Assembly: GCA_021399445.1 (NCBI GenBank)
Contig: JAJTUQ010000003.1
Location: forward strand, 5,208,001 to 5,272,000
Length of the DNA: 64,000 bases
Direction of reading: 5' to 3'
Source: Xylogone sp. PMI_703
Lineage: Eukaryota > Ascomycota > Leotiomycetes
Shown here: piece after piece, positions 1 to 11,855 of the stretch
Layout of the letters: every line of letters begins with the position of its first letter
Numbering within the stretch: the first letter of the stretch is position 1
Made by a program: the position numbers and the translations under genes
Notes under the pieces: model-generated
Databases searched by the model: none
What the model saw: the letters and a program-made list of their open reading frames with translations, nothing else
What the model was told of the DNA's origin: nothing

Positions 1-618
1 GCGTTTCTGGGCTTCATACAGCGTAGCCAGGGGACCAGAAGCACCTGCCGCAGCTGACTCTTCAGACTCATGATGATATTTTGAGTCCATGCACACGGGT
101 TCGTAACGCGGAGGTAGTTTAATTGGGCCGTAGTGAACGAAATATAGCCAGGAGAGATTCATCAATACTGCTCCACAGACCGCTGTCAATAAGGCCATCA
201 GACGCACTATCAATCCACCCCAATATTGGTTTGGAGGCGAGCCAGGACGATCATCCACAGTTACCAGCACCCAAACAGTGTTGAGGAGGACCGACGCAAC
301 CCCTGATAAGGGCGTGACCCATTTTGTTAGAATTGTCGGTTGTCGCCGCCACGTACAGGCCATATATGGAATCCAATCGAGGGCGGCAAACAGAAAACTG
401 AGAGCGCTGAGCGCCCTTTGGAGACGTCGCGCATCGTGGTTCAAGACAACAATCAGAAGGACTATCCCAATGATAACGCGAAACGTAGATATCTGGAGAA
501 CATAGAATATGCTCCAAGGGAAGCAGCCAATCTGAGGACGGCCCAACCAGCCAATCTTGGTAACACGCAAGTCAAAAAACTTAAACTCCGACCGGTGTGA
601 ACGTCGGAGGGAGTCCAT
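1..618 (-). CDS. Integral membrane protein, four predicted helices, C-terminus beyond the window
   Basis: An uninterrupted minus-strand frame of 206 codons runs from an ATG at 618 to the left edge without a stop, so the gene is partial at its 3' end. The translation shows four hydrophobic stretches at about residues 30-58, 65-87, 95-117 and 130-160, followed by a polar Glu/Ser/Ala-rich stretch entering the window edge. This layout suits a small tetraspan membrane protein. I recognise no family motif and assign no function. The start is the first ATG of the frame. The gene is divergent from the HET-domain gene at 1131, so the two share the 0.5-kb upstream region. The short ORFs on either strand within this span are shadows of this frame. 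Confidence 0.6.
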   Translation of the reverse strand, partial: MDSLRRSHRSEFKFFDLRVTKIGWLGRPQIGCFPWSIFYVLQISTFRVIIGIVLLIVVLNHDARRLQRALSALSFLFAALDWIPYMACTWRRQPTILTKWVTPLSGVASVLLNTVWVLVTVDDRPGSPPNQYWGGLIVRLMALLTAVCGAVLMNLSWLYFVHYGPIKLPPRYEPVCMDSKYHHESEESAAAGASGPLATLYEAQKR

Positions 619-1130
619 CTTTCACTTGTCATGAAGGAATATCGGATTGTTGAAGTGTAGTAGTGACATGAAGATGCTGTAGTTGTCGCAACTGCCTTAT
701 TATTACGCGGATGCATTGCCACCATCGGGGCTGTACTTTGCCGTATGGATGATCAATTGATCAGCATAGCTGGAATCTGTAGCAATCGATCATCTTGTCC
801 AGTTCTATCTGTCTCGCTAGAAGCCTAGAAGGGGTTTGAGCCAATAGCACAGCTGAAATCTGTAGCTTTGCCACTTACAAGAGATGAACTGTTGATCCAG
901 CCAAGTAGAACACCAACTTCTCTGCAAACCTTGTTCGATTTAGTCAAACAGGCAGGCAGGATTCTGCCTGTATATATATTTATATGTAACCAGCCTTACC
1001 AGTACTTGTCCAAATAGAAGTGGTAAAGGCACGGTAGAGACCTTCGCATGTACACTCTCACACAAGATGCCTCCGCCCCTAATCAATACCGAGCAACTCT
1101 AGCTCTGAAGACCAACTCCCATCACAAAAA
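619..1130. promoter_or_regulatory. Divergent promoter region with TATA-like stretch
   Basis: About 510 bases separate two divergent starts. A TATA-rich run lies at 970-985, about 150 bases upstream of the HET-gene ATG at 1131. I see no coding signal or clear binding site otherwise. Confidence 0.3.
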
Positions 1131-3491
1131 ATGAGTTTATCACTGTACACAATCCCGCCTGGAGGGGCCAGTTTTCGTGATTTCTCTGAACATCCCATGA
1201 TTCCCATGGTGCAGAGAGATAGGCATCTTTGCAGCATGTGTAGCAATTTTGATATCCATAGCTTCACTCGGGACCCTTTCGGCTTCAGAGGATACAAGTA
1301 CAAAGCTGTGAAGGAAGCTGCAGGCAACGGATGCTCATTTTGCTCACTCCTGATGGACTGCTTCAGCGATGATGCTAGTCATGGAACAGGTACTCAGACA
1401 CTTCCAGGCTCAGGCTACTGGGAGGAGCGCTGGTGGATCCATCTCAGTATCGCGGACTCTATTACGTTGCAGGATGTAGAATCTGGAGGCGCTGGCCTCG
1501 GGATCTCGATGTTTCGTGCGACACTTGCCAGTGTGAACTACACGCTGCCTTACACGCGCATGTGGAGGAGACAATCCCGTGCCCGACCATCCAAATCGCT
1601 GGAGTTCCACGTTGTTGCTGATCCAGGTAAGTATACATATAGTATAACTTGATTTAAATTCGCCATATGCTTGATTGCTAAAGTATCTCTGACAATTATC
1701 CCCAGACAGCGCAGCGGCTAGAAGCAACGATGTCAGAGGAAGATATGCCGGCGAAGATGTTCTATCTGATGACTACATTGGGATGATTAATTGTTGGCTG
1801 CGATGCTGTAATTCACATCCTAAATGCTGCCAGACTTTGTCAGGTGGAAGGAGGATAAATGCCGAAGAAGCACCTTTACCCAGAAGGTGTGTTGAAGTAC
1901 TTGAGACTGGATTTCGGCTCAGCGAGACGGCTTCTGAGGTGGGCTATACATTGTACTCTCTCACCGTTGGATGTCGGAGACAGAAGCTTCCTGCACTACT
2001 ACCGATAATATCAACGAAAGGAGAGAGGGAGGAGTAAGCTGGCTACGAGATCTACCAAAGATCTTCCTCGACACTTTTGTGCTTGCGCGACGGCTGGGTA
2101 TTAAATACGTGTGGATTGACTCACTATGTATTATCCAGCGTGGAGACAACGGTGCGGACTGGCTAGAGGAATCCATCAAAATGGCGGATTATTTCCAACA
2201 CGCCTTATTGACCATTGCCGCTACATCCGGGTCTAGAGACGGTGGATTAATCCCCCCAAAAGTAACTTCGCCGCCGAGAATTGCTCGATTGCCGTACCGG
2301 GATGATAGGGGCTCTCAACGGGGCTTCTTCTATGTCTACTACTACGACAGGGAAGTAGACCGACAGTATCAATCATTTATACAGCAGAGCGAGCTTCTTA
2401 CACGTGGATGGGTCTTTCAAGAATGGCTTCTCAGTCGGCGGATCGTGTATTTCACCCCTGCTGGAGCGTTTTTCGAATGTCAAGAAAGCAAACCAGTCAA
2501 TGAGCGCGGCGAAGTCTCCCCGAATTGGACTGAGAACGATTCGGAAGCTACTCTCCAGCAAATGGGGAAAAATGCGTTCTTGTTTAAGGCAGCATCGATT
2601 AACAGCCTATGGTATCAAATCGTGGAGTCTTACTCCGCTCTGTCACTGTCCAGGCCCGAATGCGACCGCTTGGTGGCCCTCACCGGTGTTGCCAAGGAAT
2701 TTAGAGAGGCTATGGAGAGAACACCATCCAGCCCTGTGAACGCAACAGTGAACTGTGGCCCAGAATGGGTTGCAGGGATCTGGCTGCGTGACTTGCACCG
2801 TGGACTCCTTTGGGAGCAGAAATTTGGGTCAGATTGTAACCGTCTACCACTAGCTCAGTTTCCCACTTGGTCATGGGCATCCATTCTGTGTCCTGTCTTT
2901 TGGAACAATCTTCACGATGCTCGTGTTCAGCCGAAAGCGAGAGTGATTGCTGTGACCACTTCCAAAGATGAGACTTTTCCAGTTGAGTCACTACGACATA
3001 CTACCGGCTTAGTACTGCCGTTACTTGAAAGCGGGTTCGATGTTAATGACCGCTTTGCGTGCCTGTATATGAGAGGTAAGGCACTACAAGTCATAGTACG
3101 AGAAAGGATGGATGACGAGCATGATCTTGAAATTACATCCGAAATATCTGGGTGCGGCAGGTCTGTACGGAATGCCTGGAGAATTGTATGCTCGTCTTTA
3201 CGGCCCACTGAAATTGCCGGATGGGCATCCTTCGAGCATTCCGATTATCAGGATGATTTGGCATTTGAGCAGGGAGCGGCGGTCTATGCCTTTCATGTCT
3301 CTACAACTTCTAGAGTCCCCGGAGGGTTTGGCCTTGGATACCTCACTCCTTGGCACGATGTATTTAACGTGCTCTTTATAAGGAACACTGAAGGCATCAA
3401 GTACGAAAGGATTGGTGTTGGGAAGCTTTTTGGAAGGGAGTTCGAGGGGCAACTCAATACAGCATCTTTTCAGGATGTTGAACTAATTTAA
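1131..3491 (+). CDS. HET-domain (heterokaryon incompatibility) protein, interrupted by one frameshift
   Basis: HET-domain proteins act in non-self recognition and trigger cell death after incompatible fusion. Exon 1 (1131-1626) encodes the usual N-terminal part (LCSMC, then GCSFCSLL). A GTAAGT...CCCAG intron spans 1627-1705. Exon 2 continues with the pre-HET segment (PRRCVEVLETGFRLSE) in one frame up to about 1938. The HET core (YIVLSHRW, TTTDNI, LPKIFLDT, YVWIDSLCIIQ) and the C-terminal half (TRGWVFQEWLLS) then run to 3491 in another frame. The upstream frame of the core has a stop at 1935, and only about ten bases separate the two conserved parts, so no intron fits. One indel near 1938-1947 is the simplest reading. 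The restored product would be about 760 aa. It may be a pseudogene, a null allele, or a sequence error. Confidence 0.8.
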
Positions 3492-6400
3492 TACGAGCCT
3501 ACGTCTCTCATCTCCTTTATATTTTTTTGCCAGAGAAGCTGTCAGAACAAAAGGAGAACTCCAGCTAAACCCACCGCTTATAGCCCCCTATATCTGTGTT
3601 CTGACAGAAGCATAGCTAAGTAACTCGCTCCTTCCATTTTAACGTGTCCACTTCTGTATCCCATCAAAAGATTTGAGTTCAAACAGAAATAAAGATGGTG
3701 AAAAGAGTAGCGATTAGTATAGCAGAATTACTTTGGCTAACTATCTTATAAGCCAAATGGCTTTGTTTATGGTGTTAAACCTCATAATTCATTATTCTTT
3801 GTCTTAAAATTGTTCATCCCATCAATATCCGAAGATTGACAGTCTTATGAATGCTCTCACTTTAACGCTTGAATATTACCACCTAATCGGTAAATTTTAG
3901 ATATATTATCGTGTACCGGACGGGGCTGCAGGTTTTGAACTTTACTGGCCGTTCCCCATGTTGGCAGCGCAGCACAAGAGCAGCTCTGGCGTTGAATAAG
4001 CATCTTAGGTAAGAAAGCCATTATCAATACAAGTAATTCTGGGCATCCAAAACAGCATTGGGCGGTTTATCTTAGTCGACACTGAAATAGTATAGTACGC
4101 GTAATAGGAACTTGAAAGTTTTTGTCATGTTTCAAATCAAGGGGGAATAGGATAATCCTGATTAATGGAAGGATGTAGGAAGCGCTAGTTCCTCTGGCTA
4201 TTGGAGTAATTGATATAGTGTTACAAAGTAGCGCGTACGGCAATGTTTAGTTATCTTGTTGAAGAGTTTGAGAAGCAAGAAATGGTTCAAATGGCACTAC
4301 CGTAATGTGATAACGGACACCGTTCTTATTTCCGAGCCGTGTGCATAAGCTGATGACGAAATTCACTGGGATGTTCTGCGCATATAGTTACCTGCTAGTA
4401 TTATAGCGGAGCAAGCCGGCACGGTGGCCTGCCTGCCTATAGCACTTGTGTCTTTATTGAGCCTATTTTGGTTAGTTATATTATAATATTCTAGGTTGAT
4501 CCTACGGTACTAGTGTATAGATGTGTAATTCAACCTTGATGCAAATAACTTGGCCATAGTGCTGTGTGGGCTATATGTATTGCGTGGATTCGGAGACAAT
4601 GAATACCACGTGGAGCACATAAATAGCTAAATTTAGACTTGGTACTGTAATCATGATTGAGGCCTAAGATTAAGGCCGTTGAAACTCGGGAATAAAACCA
4701 TACCAAGTCATATCGGGCAGGTGGCGGTTTGGAGAGTGTCCTGGAGATAACCTTCTTGCTTTGCGGAATATAAGACGGGCTCGATCGATCTCGATAAATA
4801 TACAGTTATCTTTGTTTCACTACGTGGCCTTATTTAGCAATTATATAGAGTGAGATGAGCTATACGAGGGGTATGGGATATAGCCTGAGCCATGGCTTCA
4901 TTAACTTTTACTCTTTAATTGGGCAGTATCATACGGCGCTTCAAGAGTAGCACCGAAAGGGAAATATACCGTATGTACCGTACCATCTTTGGGTATCAAA
5001 TACTACACAGCTGAGGCTGTGGTATTGCGCCATTGGCAAGAGCGGCCTCGGAATGGATAACTTAGTCGTATAATTAAATCCGTCTGCCCAATACGTTGGA
5101 ATAATGCATGTCAACACGGAGATGGTCCTGTAGTATAATACAGTACATATGGCCCGCGGCCGGCAGTTCATTAGCAGGACGGCTCCCCCGACAATTGCTT
5201 GGAGGATTGATGCTTCCATCTCCCATGGGTAGGGCCGCTTAATAATTATTCAGAGCGAATTAGGCGGGTCATGATCGATAGTTCCAACGGTTTGATCTTT
5301 AGTTACAGTATCAGTGCTATACTCATATAAGCATCGGACATAGCAGCAGTCGGCGAAAAGAGGAGAAAGAGGAGTACGGAGTAGGTGCAGGGTGCTTGAA
5401 TCCGAGTATAATAGGTAGGATGAAGAGTGGGTCGGGAATCCGGCATCGCGCATATTATACCTGAATTAGATAACGATGATTAATATGGCCAAACGGCGGA
5501 ATTGTGCCAGTTCTCGGACGTTCTCATCCAGATCTAATTTATAACGTCGCATTCACATGTCTTGGCGATTCTCTGCCTGCCCACGAGACCACCAACCCTT
5601 CCAATTTGTGCTCATCCTTCTTTTAATGCAACAACAGCATAAGTCCTGTAATTCCAATAATCAGAGAAGATGCATAACTCTCCTTTTTTTTCGACGGCCG
5701 TCGTCCCCGATGTTGCGCAAAGGAATATCTTTTTTCTTCGGAACGATCCAGCTCCAGCCAAGACGTTAGACCATGCAGACGGAAGCACAGTCGCTGAACG
5801 ATTACGCGGACACGCATTATTTACCCCAGAATTTAAGCTCTGGAAGGTCACTTCCGTAACTAGATGAGACCGAGATCGCCATGCGGTTGCTATGATAGTG
5901 AATTGCAGTGACCGCGACTCGGCCAGACACTGGCTTTAGCCTCTATTCTACACTTCCCGCCGAGAGATACGCTCGCAGCGCCACGGATTGATACTCCCTT
6001 GTCATTACCCATTGTGTAGCGGGGGCGAGATTGACGAACCGTATCCTGCATCCTGCGTGAGAAGTGGTACAAGCATCTCCATGCTCTGTCGGCATTGCAA
6101 ACGGCCAGCAGGGCTACAATCCTGTACCTGACTTCGTGACATACAATAACCGTAGCCAGTCAGAGCCCACCAACGGCATACTTTGTGCATGCGACTGCCA
6201 TCCATTTCTGCTAATTTCGCCCTACTTCCCTCACAGTTAACTAGAGCCGCGAATAGCGCCTCTGGTAGGACCAACAGGACACGAATCTAGCTTATTCATT
6301 TACCCTACGCAAGTCTGAAATAATACAGCCGATACAGGCAAGATGGAAGGGCCGCACGAACGATAAAGCCGATTGGCTGGAGGCTTGGAGACAACCCAGG

Positions 6401-6718
6401 AGAACGAGAGCATCATTGATACCGTGGTAGAGATTGTACCTTGCCCCCGCTTTAATATAGTATACCCTTCCATGGAGACCCGGTTGTGAAGAACCGGGAG
6501 GACAGATACGGCAACTGGAGCTCCATCTTCGATGCAAGTGCCTGGGATTGACCATGGTGTCCACAGCCTCTCCGCGTCGAGCTCAAGGAACACAACAGCC
6601 GTGATATGTCGGAGTCCCACGTGGGTCCTGGGTGAAAGGCGTTATAAGTATATCCTTCTATTCATTTTCGAATGCTTGTCAACTTGATGCCACAAGCCCT
6701 ACAGGAATTGCCAGCACA
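3492..6718. other. Long gene-poor intergenic region
   Basis: About 3.2 kb without a supportable gene. The short ORFs between 4941 and 6620 overlap each other on both strands and show no family motif. The part from about 3650 to 5500 is AT-rich and carries stops in all frames. The last 300 bases should hold the promoter of the beta-propeller gene (a TATAAGTATAT-like stretch is near 6643). No tRNA or repeat was recognised. Confidence 0.4.
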
Positions 6719-8443
6719 ATGTTGTTGCATCAAGCGGCTCTCTTCCTTTTCCCTCTCCTTTCCCAGGTGAGGGGACACAATGACCGGGGATACAGTGAGA
6801 AGGGATATCCATATGGAGGAAACCAGGGAAGTGGAAATAATGGAAACTCGGGCTCCGCCTCTGGTTTCTCTGCGACGTGGACAGGTTATGGAGGAAGCAT
6901 TTTCAACCAACGTTGGGCCTCTCAAAATAAGGATATCACCTCTGCCAACGTCAAAACTCTGACAACTCACTGCAATGTTCACTACAATGTAGGTGGTATC
7001 AGTGCAACGCCGTCGATATCAGGAAATATTGCATACTACCCAACGTGGGCAGGTGCTCTCGTTGCCTTTGACTACACTCGGTGCAAGACCGTCTGGACCC
7101 TCAATGTTACCAAGGTTGTTGAAGACTTCGCTCCACCTAGTACTCTCCAGGTAGCTTCATCGGGAGCTCTAGCATCACGCACCAGCCCAACTGTCGATGG
7201 CGATATTCTCTATTTTGGGACTCTCGTTAACGCTCTTCTCGTGGCCGTTGATAAGAACACAGGACGTGTGCTCGGCAGGACCCAGGTAAACCCTCATGAG
7301 CTAGCAATAGTCACTATGGCCCCAACTGTTTACAACGGTAAAATCTTTGTTGGCTCCTCCAGCACTGAGGAGGGTGCTTCGATCCAACTTAACCACACCT
7401 GTTGCTCATTCATCGGCAATGTTGCCGCATACTCGTTCGACAAATCCCGCAACAAGTTCACTACTCTCTGGGATATCCCAATGATTCCCCAGCATCAGGC
7501 TGAGGCAGGATGGTCCGGTGTTGCTGTGTGGGGCAGCAACCCTCCCATTGACACTGTGCGCAACCAGGTCATCTTCGGCACCGGCAATGCCTACAGTGTT
7601 CCTGATATTATTACACAATGTCAGAATGAGACTGCTAACATTCCTGCTGTTGCTCAGGGACTCGTCTCTGACCCCTGCTTGCCTAAGGACATACTTACAG
7701 AATCTGTCATAGCCATTGACATTGATCTCGGAATTATCAATTGGGTGTACCAGTTGCCAGCGCTTGACTCATGGGTGGTTGCCTGCGGAATCCCAGGTTC
7801 TCCCTCCAAGACTAAACCTTCCAACTGCCCCGAGAGGCCTGGTCCTGATGTTGATTTTGGCATGGCACCCGTTTTCGTTCCTGGCTCCGAGAATACGCCG
7901 TACGGCAAGGATACAATCGTCATCGGGCAAAAGAGTGGCGCTCTCTATACTCTGTCTGCTCAGGCTGGTGAATTGTTCTGGGTGATCATGACGAACCCTG
8001 GTGGTCTTGGAGGAGGTTTGAGCTGGGGTATCTCAGTCGATGATAGCCAGGTTTACTACACGGCTATCAATTCCAATGCAGGACCATGGACAATTGAGCC
8101 ATCCGGAATAAAGACAAACTCTAGTGCTTACGGATCAGCATCCCTAAAAGATGGCACATTCCTCTGGGGCATCCCAGTTCCAGGAGGTGGTACCTCATAT
8201 GGACCTCCTACTGCTGTCGGCGATGTTGTGCTAGTTGCAAGAACTGGAACCAATAATGACAGCAAGCTTGTCGCAATTCAAAAGCACACAGGAAAGATAC
8301 TTGACACGTGGGAAGTGAATGGTCTTTTCCGCGGTGGTGTCAGTGTTCAGGATAACAGCGTCTTGTTCGGTACTGGCTATGGTGGTTTTGCAGGCCCATT
8401 GACGCCAGGAAACCTGACCGTCTTGACGCTAAAGGGACATTAG
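6719..8443 (+). CDS. Secreted PQQ-type beta-propeller protein (quinoprotein / polyvinyl-alcohol-dehydrogenase-like)
   Basis: A single-exon gene of 574 codons. I place the start at 6719 rather than 6632 because this ATG opens a good signal peptide (MLLHQAALFLFPLLSQ), whereas the upstream extension has none. A Gly/Asn-rich linker (residues about 20-50) leads into a repetitive beta-propeller with PQQ-like blades such as SPTVDGDILYFGT, APTVYNGKIFVGSS, PPTAVGDVVLVART and DNSVLFGTGYGG. Several Asn-X-Ser/Thr sites and paired cysteines (HTCCSF) fit an extracellular glycoprotein. Bacterial relatives include quinoprotein dehydrogenases and polyvinyl-alcohol dehydrogenase. I see no haem-binding CXXCH. 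A secreted oxidoreductase is the likely role, but cofactor and substrate cannot be read from the sequence. Confidence 0.8.
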   Translation: MLLHQAALFLFPLLSQVRGHNDRGYSEKGYPYGGNQGSGNNGNSGSASGFSATWTGYGGSIFNQRWASQNKDITSANVKTLTTHCNVHYNVGGISATPSISGNIAYYPTWAGALVAFDYTRCKTVWTLNVTKVVEDFAPPSTLQVASSGALASRTSPTVDGDILYFGTLVNALLVAVDKNTGRVLGRTQVNPHELAIVTMAPTVYNGKIFVGSSSTEEGASIQLNHTCCSFIGNVAAYSFDKSRNKFTTLWDIPMIPQHQAEAGWSGVAVWGSNPPIDTVRNQVIFGTGNAYSVPDIITQCQNETANIPAVAQGLVSDPCLPKDILTESVIAIDIDLGIINWVYQLPALDSWVVACGIPGSPSKTKPSNCPERPGPDVDFGMAPVFVPGSENTPYGKDTIVIGQKSGALYTLSAQAGELFWVIMTNPGGLGGGLSWGISVDDSQVYYTAINSNAGPWTIEPSGIKTNSSAYGSASLKDGTFLWGIPVPGGGTSYGPPTAVGDVVLVARTGTNNDSKLVAIQKHTGKILDTWEVNGLFRGGVSVQDNSVLFGTGYGGFAGPLTPGNLTVLTLKGH

Positions 8444-8952
8444 TGATTTATATATGGACTTAATGAGGTGAATGACACTTAGTGGGAATGCAAAACATGT
8501 GTATATAACTCTCAAATTGCGAAGATATAGCCTAGCTTTCAATTCTGCACGAAATCTTTCCCAAATCATTATCCAACTAGTGTTCTGTACTGTGTGAGCC
8601 AATGATCATATTTCACTTAACCATGAAATGATAGGACTGCGTACCTCTCCACAGTTGACATCTTCCGAGCATCAAATACATCGACATGTTCAGGAATAAC
8701 ACTCCAGTGACTGCACAGATAAGGTTTACGCCAGCCCACAGTGGAGCCTTAGGAACCAACTGCCGACCGCCTTGTGCCACTGCCGATGTTATGACGAACC
8801 GATCCTCCTTCCCCAGAATATTTACTTCCAATACCTCCATACCTTTCATCCATGACACGATTTACTTAACCGCCAGGAACAGCTCCATCCTTCATTCGTA
8901 CTGCAGTTGCCCTGCATGCGTGATAATAGCGCACGTATTAGCTGCCCAGACC
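8444..8952. promoter_or_regulatory. Intergenic, 3' end of propeller gene and Atg17 promoter
   Basis: About 510 bases between two plus-strand genes. An in-frame ATG at 8686 would lengthen Atg17 by 89 residues, but that extension looks non-coding. No other feature is seen. Confidence 0.35.
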
Positions 8953-10694
8953 ATGTCGACATCGCCCAGCCCCCTGCACCAGAGCCAGAACCAGGCTGCT
9001 CTTTCACCAGGCAGCTCCCCCCATAGCCATCATCAGCAAATCCAGCCCAGCGACCAGCAGCATGACGAACAATCAATTGCGCACGAAGAGATCTCCCTTG
9101 AGCGGCTTGTCCAGCATCTACTGGCATCCAAACGATCCCTCTCCAGCATCAGCACCGTCTGGCGAGCAAACGAGATCGTCACATCTGCCAGAGCTGCCCT
9201 TGAGAAGAGTGTCAAGCTCACCGCGCGTTCGGGTTACCTAAGAGCATGTATTACCGACCAGGCCAAGACATTGAGCAAAGTGCGGGGAGGTGTTGAGGGC
9301 GTTTACAATGAGGGGCAGAAGGATTTCAAGGTATTACGCGCGTTGGCGATACAGACCGATGAAGATGGAAGTTGCTGATAGCCTTGTCTAGAATGTCTTG
9401 CGCACACTCGATGCGGCCAATGCCCGACTAGAGGAGACAATGGGTGTCTTGCGCTCTTGCATGGTGGAGGCGGCGTTCCGTCCTGCTGGCGAAGGTCCCA
9501 GAAGTTTATTGGACTTCGTTGACGAACAACCTGTTGAAAATATGAGGGATGCTTTAAGAGCATCGATCAATGAAGCTCAGGTATTACCAGCCCTAGCTAC
9601 CGAAGCCCAATCTATCTGTTCACCTTTTATTTCGTCTTGTATTTGGAAATTATCTGACACGTTCTATCAAGCAAAACCAAGTCGAATTCGATACTGCCAT
9701 TCTCTCCTTCGATACCGATCTCCGAAACCTCCGATCCTCCCTCCCTGCAGCTCCATCAACCGCTAACACCACAACGAATGTTCAATCCTCGAGCCTCAGT
9801 GAGAACCCGATCCCTGAACATCTTGAAATACTGGAAAAACATGCGCAAGAGATGGCTGCCTTATTAGACTCGCTCTCTTCACATTTCGATCTGTGCGTGA
9901 ACGCAATAAGACATACAGAAGGAGGATATGCAGCTGTGCGCCAAGCAGCAAGCGCTCAACCTCCCGGTGTAGAAGCTGTCAGTGTATCAGGAGTGATGCA
10001 ATCCCCCGGTGAGGAGGGGATGCAGCCCGAGGAGCATGAGACCATAACTGAAGACGAACGTCGTGAAATGCTCCAAGTGCTCGAAACAGATGCTGGAGAG
10101 GTTGAAGACGTGGTTCTAGAACTTCGCACCTTACTCGCTGAAATGGAAACCCTCCATGATGCCATTCTCTCCCATCTTTCATCCCAACATACTAGCTACA
10201 CATCAACATTAACCGCCTTTACCTTACTGGAGTCTATTTCGACCCGCTTGACTTCATACATCATCTCTGCTCAGGACTTCCGTGTGCGCTGGGAAGAAAC
10301 GCGTCTCTCCATCCTCGATAAACTTGAGGAACTAGAGTCAATGCGGGTTTTCTATGAGAAATATGCCGAAGCATATGACGGGCTTATCATCGAAGTCGCT
10401 CGACGGCATGCTGCAGAGGTGAAGGTCAAGACTGTAATTGATCGTGCTCTCGAGCAAGTCCAACGTATTGTCGAATCCGACGCAGTCGAGCGCGAAGGGT
10501 TCCGTGTTGACGTTGGAGAGTACTTGCCGCTTGACTTGTGGGACGGATTAAGCAGTGGAATGAAGAGATGGGGTATAGCGGCAGTGGAAGAGCCAGATGG
10601 TGGAGGTGTTGGGAAAAGCACACCAGAGCTGGAGAAAGCAGTTGTGGAGAAGGCTCTGAAGAGGGACAGGGAGAGGAGAGGTGCCGCGCGATGA
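8953..10694 (+). CDS. ATG17: Autophagy-related protein 17 (Atg17)
   Basis: Atg17 is the scaffold of the Atg1 kinase complex at the phagophore assembly site; with Atg29 and Atg31 it forms a curved coiled-coil dimer. Three exons join in phase 0: 8953-9330, 9392-9580 and 9672-10694, with introns 9331-9391 and 9581-9671, giving 529 aa, a normal length for fungal Atg17. After a Ser/Pro/Gln/His-rich N-terminal tail (about 45 residues) the family signature appears: LVQHLLASKRSLSSI, VWRANEIVTSAR, then VYNEGQKDFK, VEAAFRP and SLLDFVDEQ. The rest is mainly heptad-rich helix. The start at 8953 precedes the Ser/Pro tail; an upstream in-frame ATG at 8686 has no family support. The adjacent genes are unrelated. 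Confidence 0.93.
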
Positions 10695-11855
10695 GACAAG
10701 CATTTGCATCAGCCTATCTCTTTACTTCACTTCATTTGGTGCTTTTACTCATTATCTTTTTATACTTGAGACCTTCTCATATACCAACTTTTTCTGTTTT
10801 ACTAGATGACTCTTGAACATGTTGATTGGATATCGGTTCAGGTGATGGGGCGAGGCAAGATGTAATGTGGATTCGTTAGGAATAGGGAGATGAGTAAGAT
10901 AACTATGACAACTATCATACTAGCATTCCTGAATAAGATTTCATGATCTTTTAAATATCCACCTCTATACCTCTTCCGTATCAGCCCTTCGCGAATGTTG
11001 TACCTCAGTTATTGTTACGCAATTATTTGGCATACACTATACCATTGCCTTACAAGAGCTCTCGTCTCTTATAGAATCCATTACAGAATCACAGCCATCA
11101 AACGGGCATTTACTGCTGTCATAGAGAAGCCGGAAGAACGCGTTGGCCGACGGGCAGGAGAACTCACACACAAGTGCCGGGAAGAGTGGAAGGTAGACCC
11201 GAGGGAAACAACCTCGCCAACAATGCACCAAGGGACCCTCTTATCGGGCACTATCGATTGTTGATAAGGAGCTTGCCTCGTTATCGACAGTTGCAAGAAT
11301 GGGATCTTGAGCTTGAGTACTCCACAGAGGAGGGATAATTGTTTTGCTCTGCAATCCATTGCAAAGCGTATCAACTGTGGTATAATAACAGGGATAGAAA
11401 ACGTAAAGTCAATTCTTTGCTTTGCCGACGGTAGATGAGAGAAATAAAGAGGTGGGTTTTATTTATCCCGTTGCTTGTTATGATCAAATCTGACTGCCCA
11501 TTCAATGATATTCCTGGCTCCTCCAAAATATGGCCAAGAGTGGAGATTGGGGATAAGAGCTTAGCTACTGTGCCCGAAAGGTGGGCTATTGCACTATCTG
11601 CAATGGCTCAGGAGTGAATCACGGCAAACGGCCGCTATGGAAACTTCTTTGTAGCTGAAATTATTTTTTCTTTTGATCTTTCTTCTGATCCATAAGTTCT
11701 TATTGTAGAAATATCTTATCCTTCTCTAGCCGTATTCCTTTCCCTTCATTAGGATCTCTACAAAGCAATACTCAATTCTCCTTCTTCTCCTTACTCCTCA
11801 ATAACCAACCCCCTTTCTCAATCCATAGCAGAAACAAAATATACACCTCCCAACC
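10695..11855. other. Intergenic; pyrimidine-rich leader before the carbamoylase
   Basis: About 1.16 kb with no supportable gene. A CT-rich tract (about 11770-11850) lies directly before the next start, a common feature of strongly expressed fungal promoters. The small ORFs at 10995-11374 overlap on both strands and look random. Confidence 0.35.

Noticed and set aside
8686..8952. N-terminal extension of Atg17
   Set aside because: The added 89 residues do not resemble Atg17 and include an untypical Cys/Ile-rich stretch; the ATG at 8953 fits the family better.
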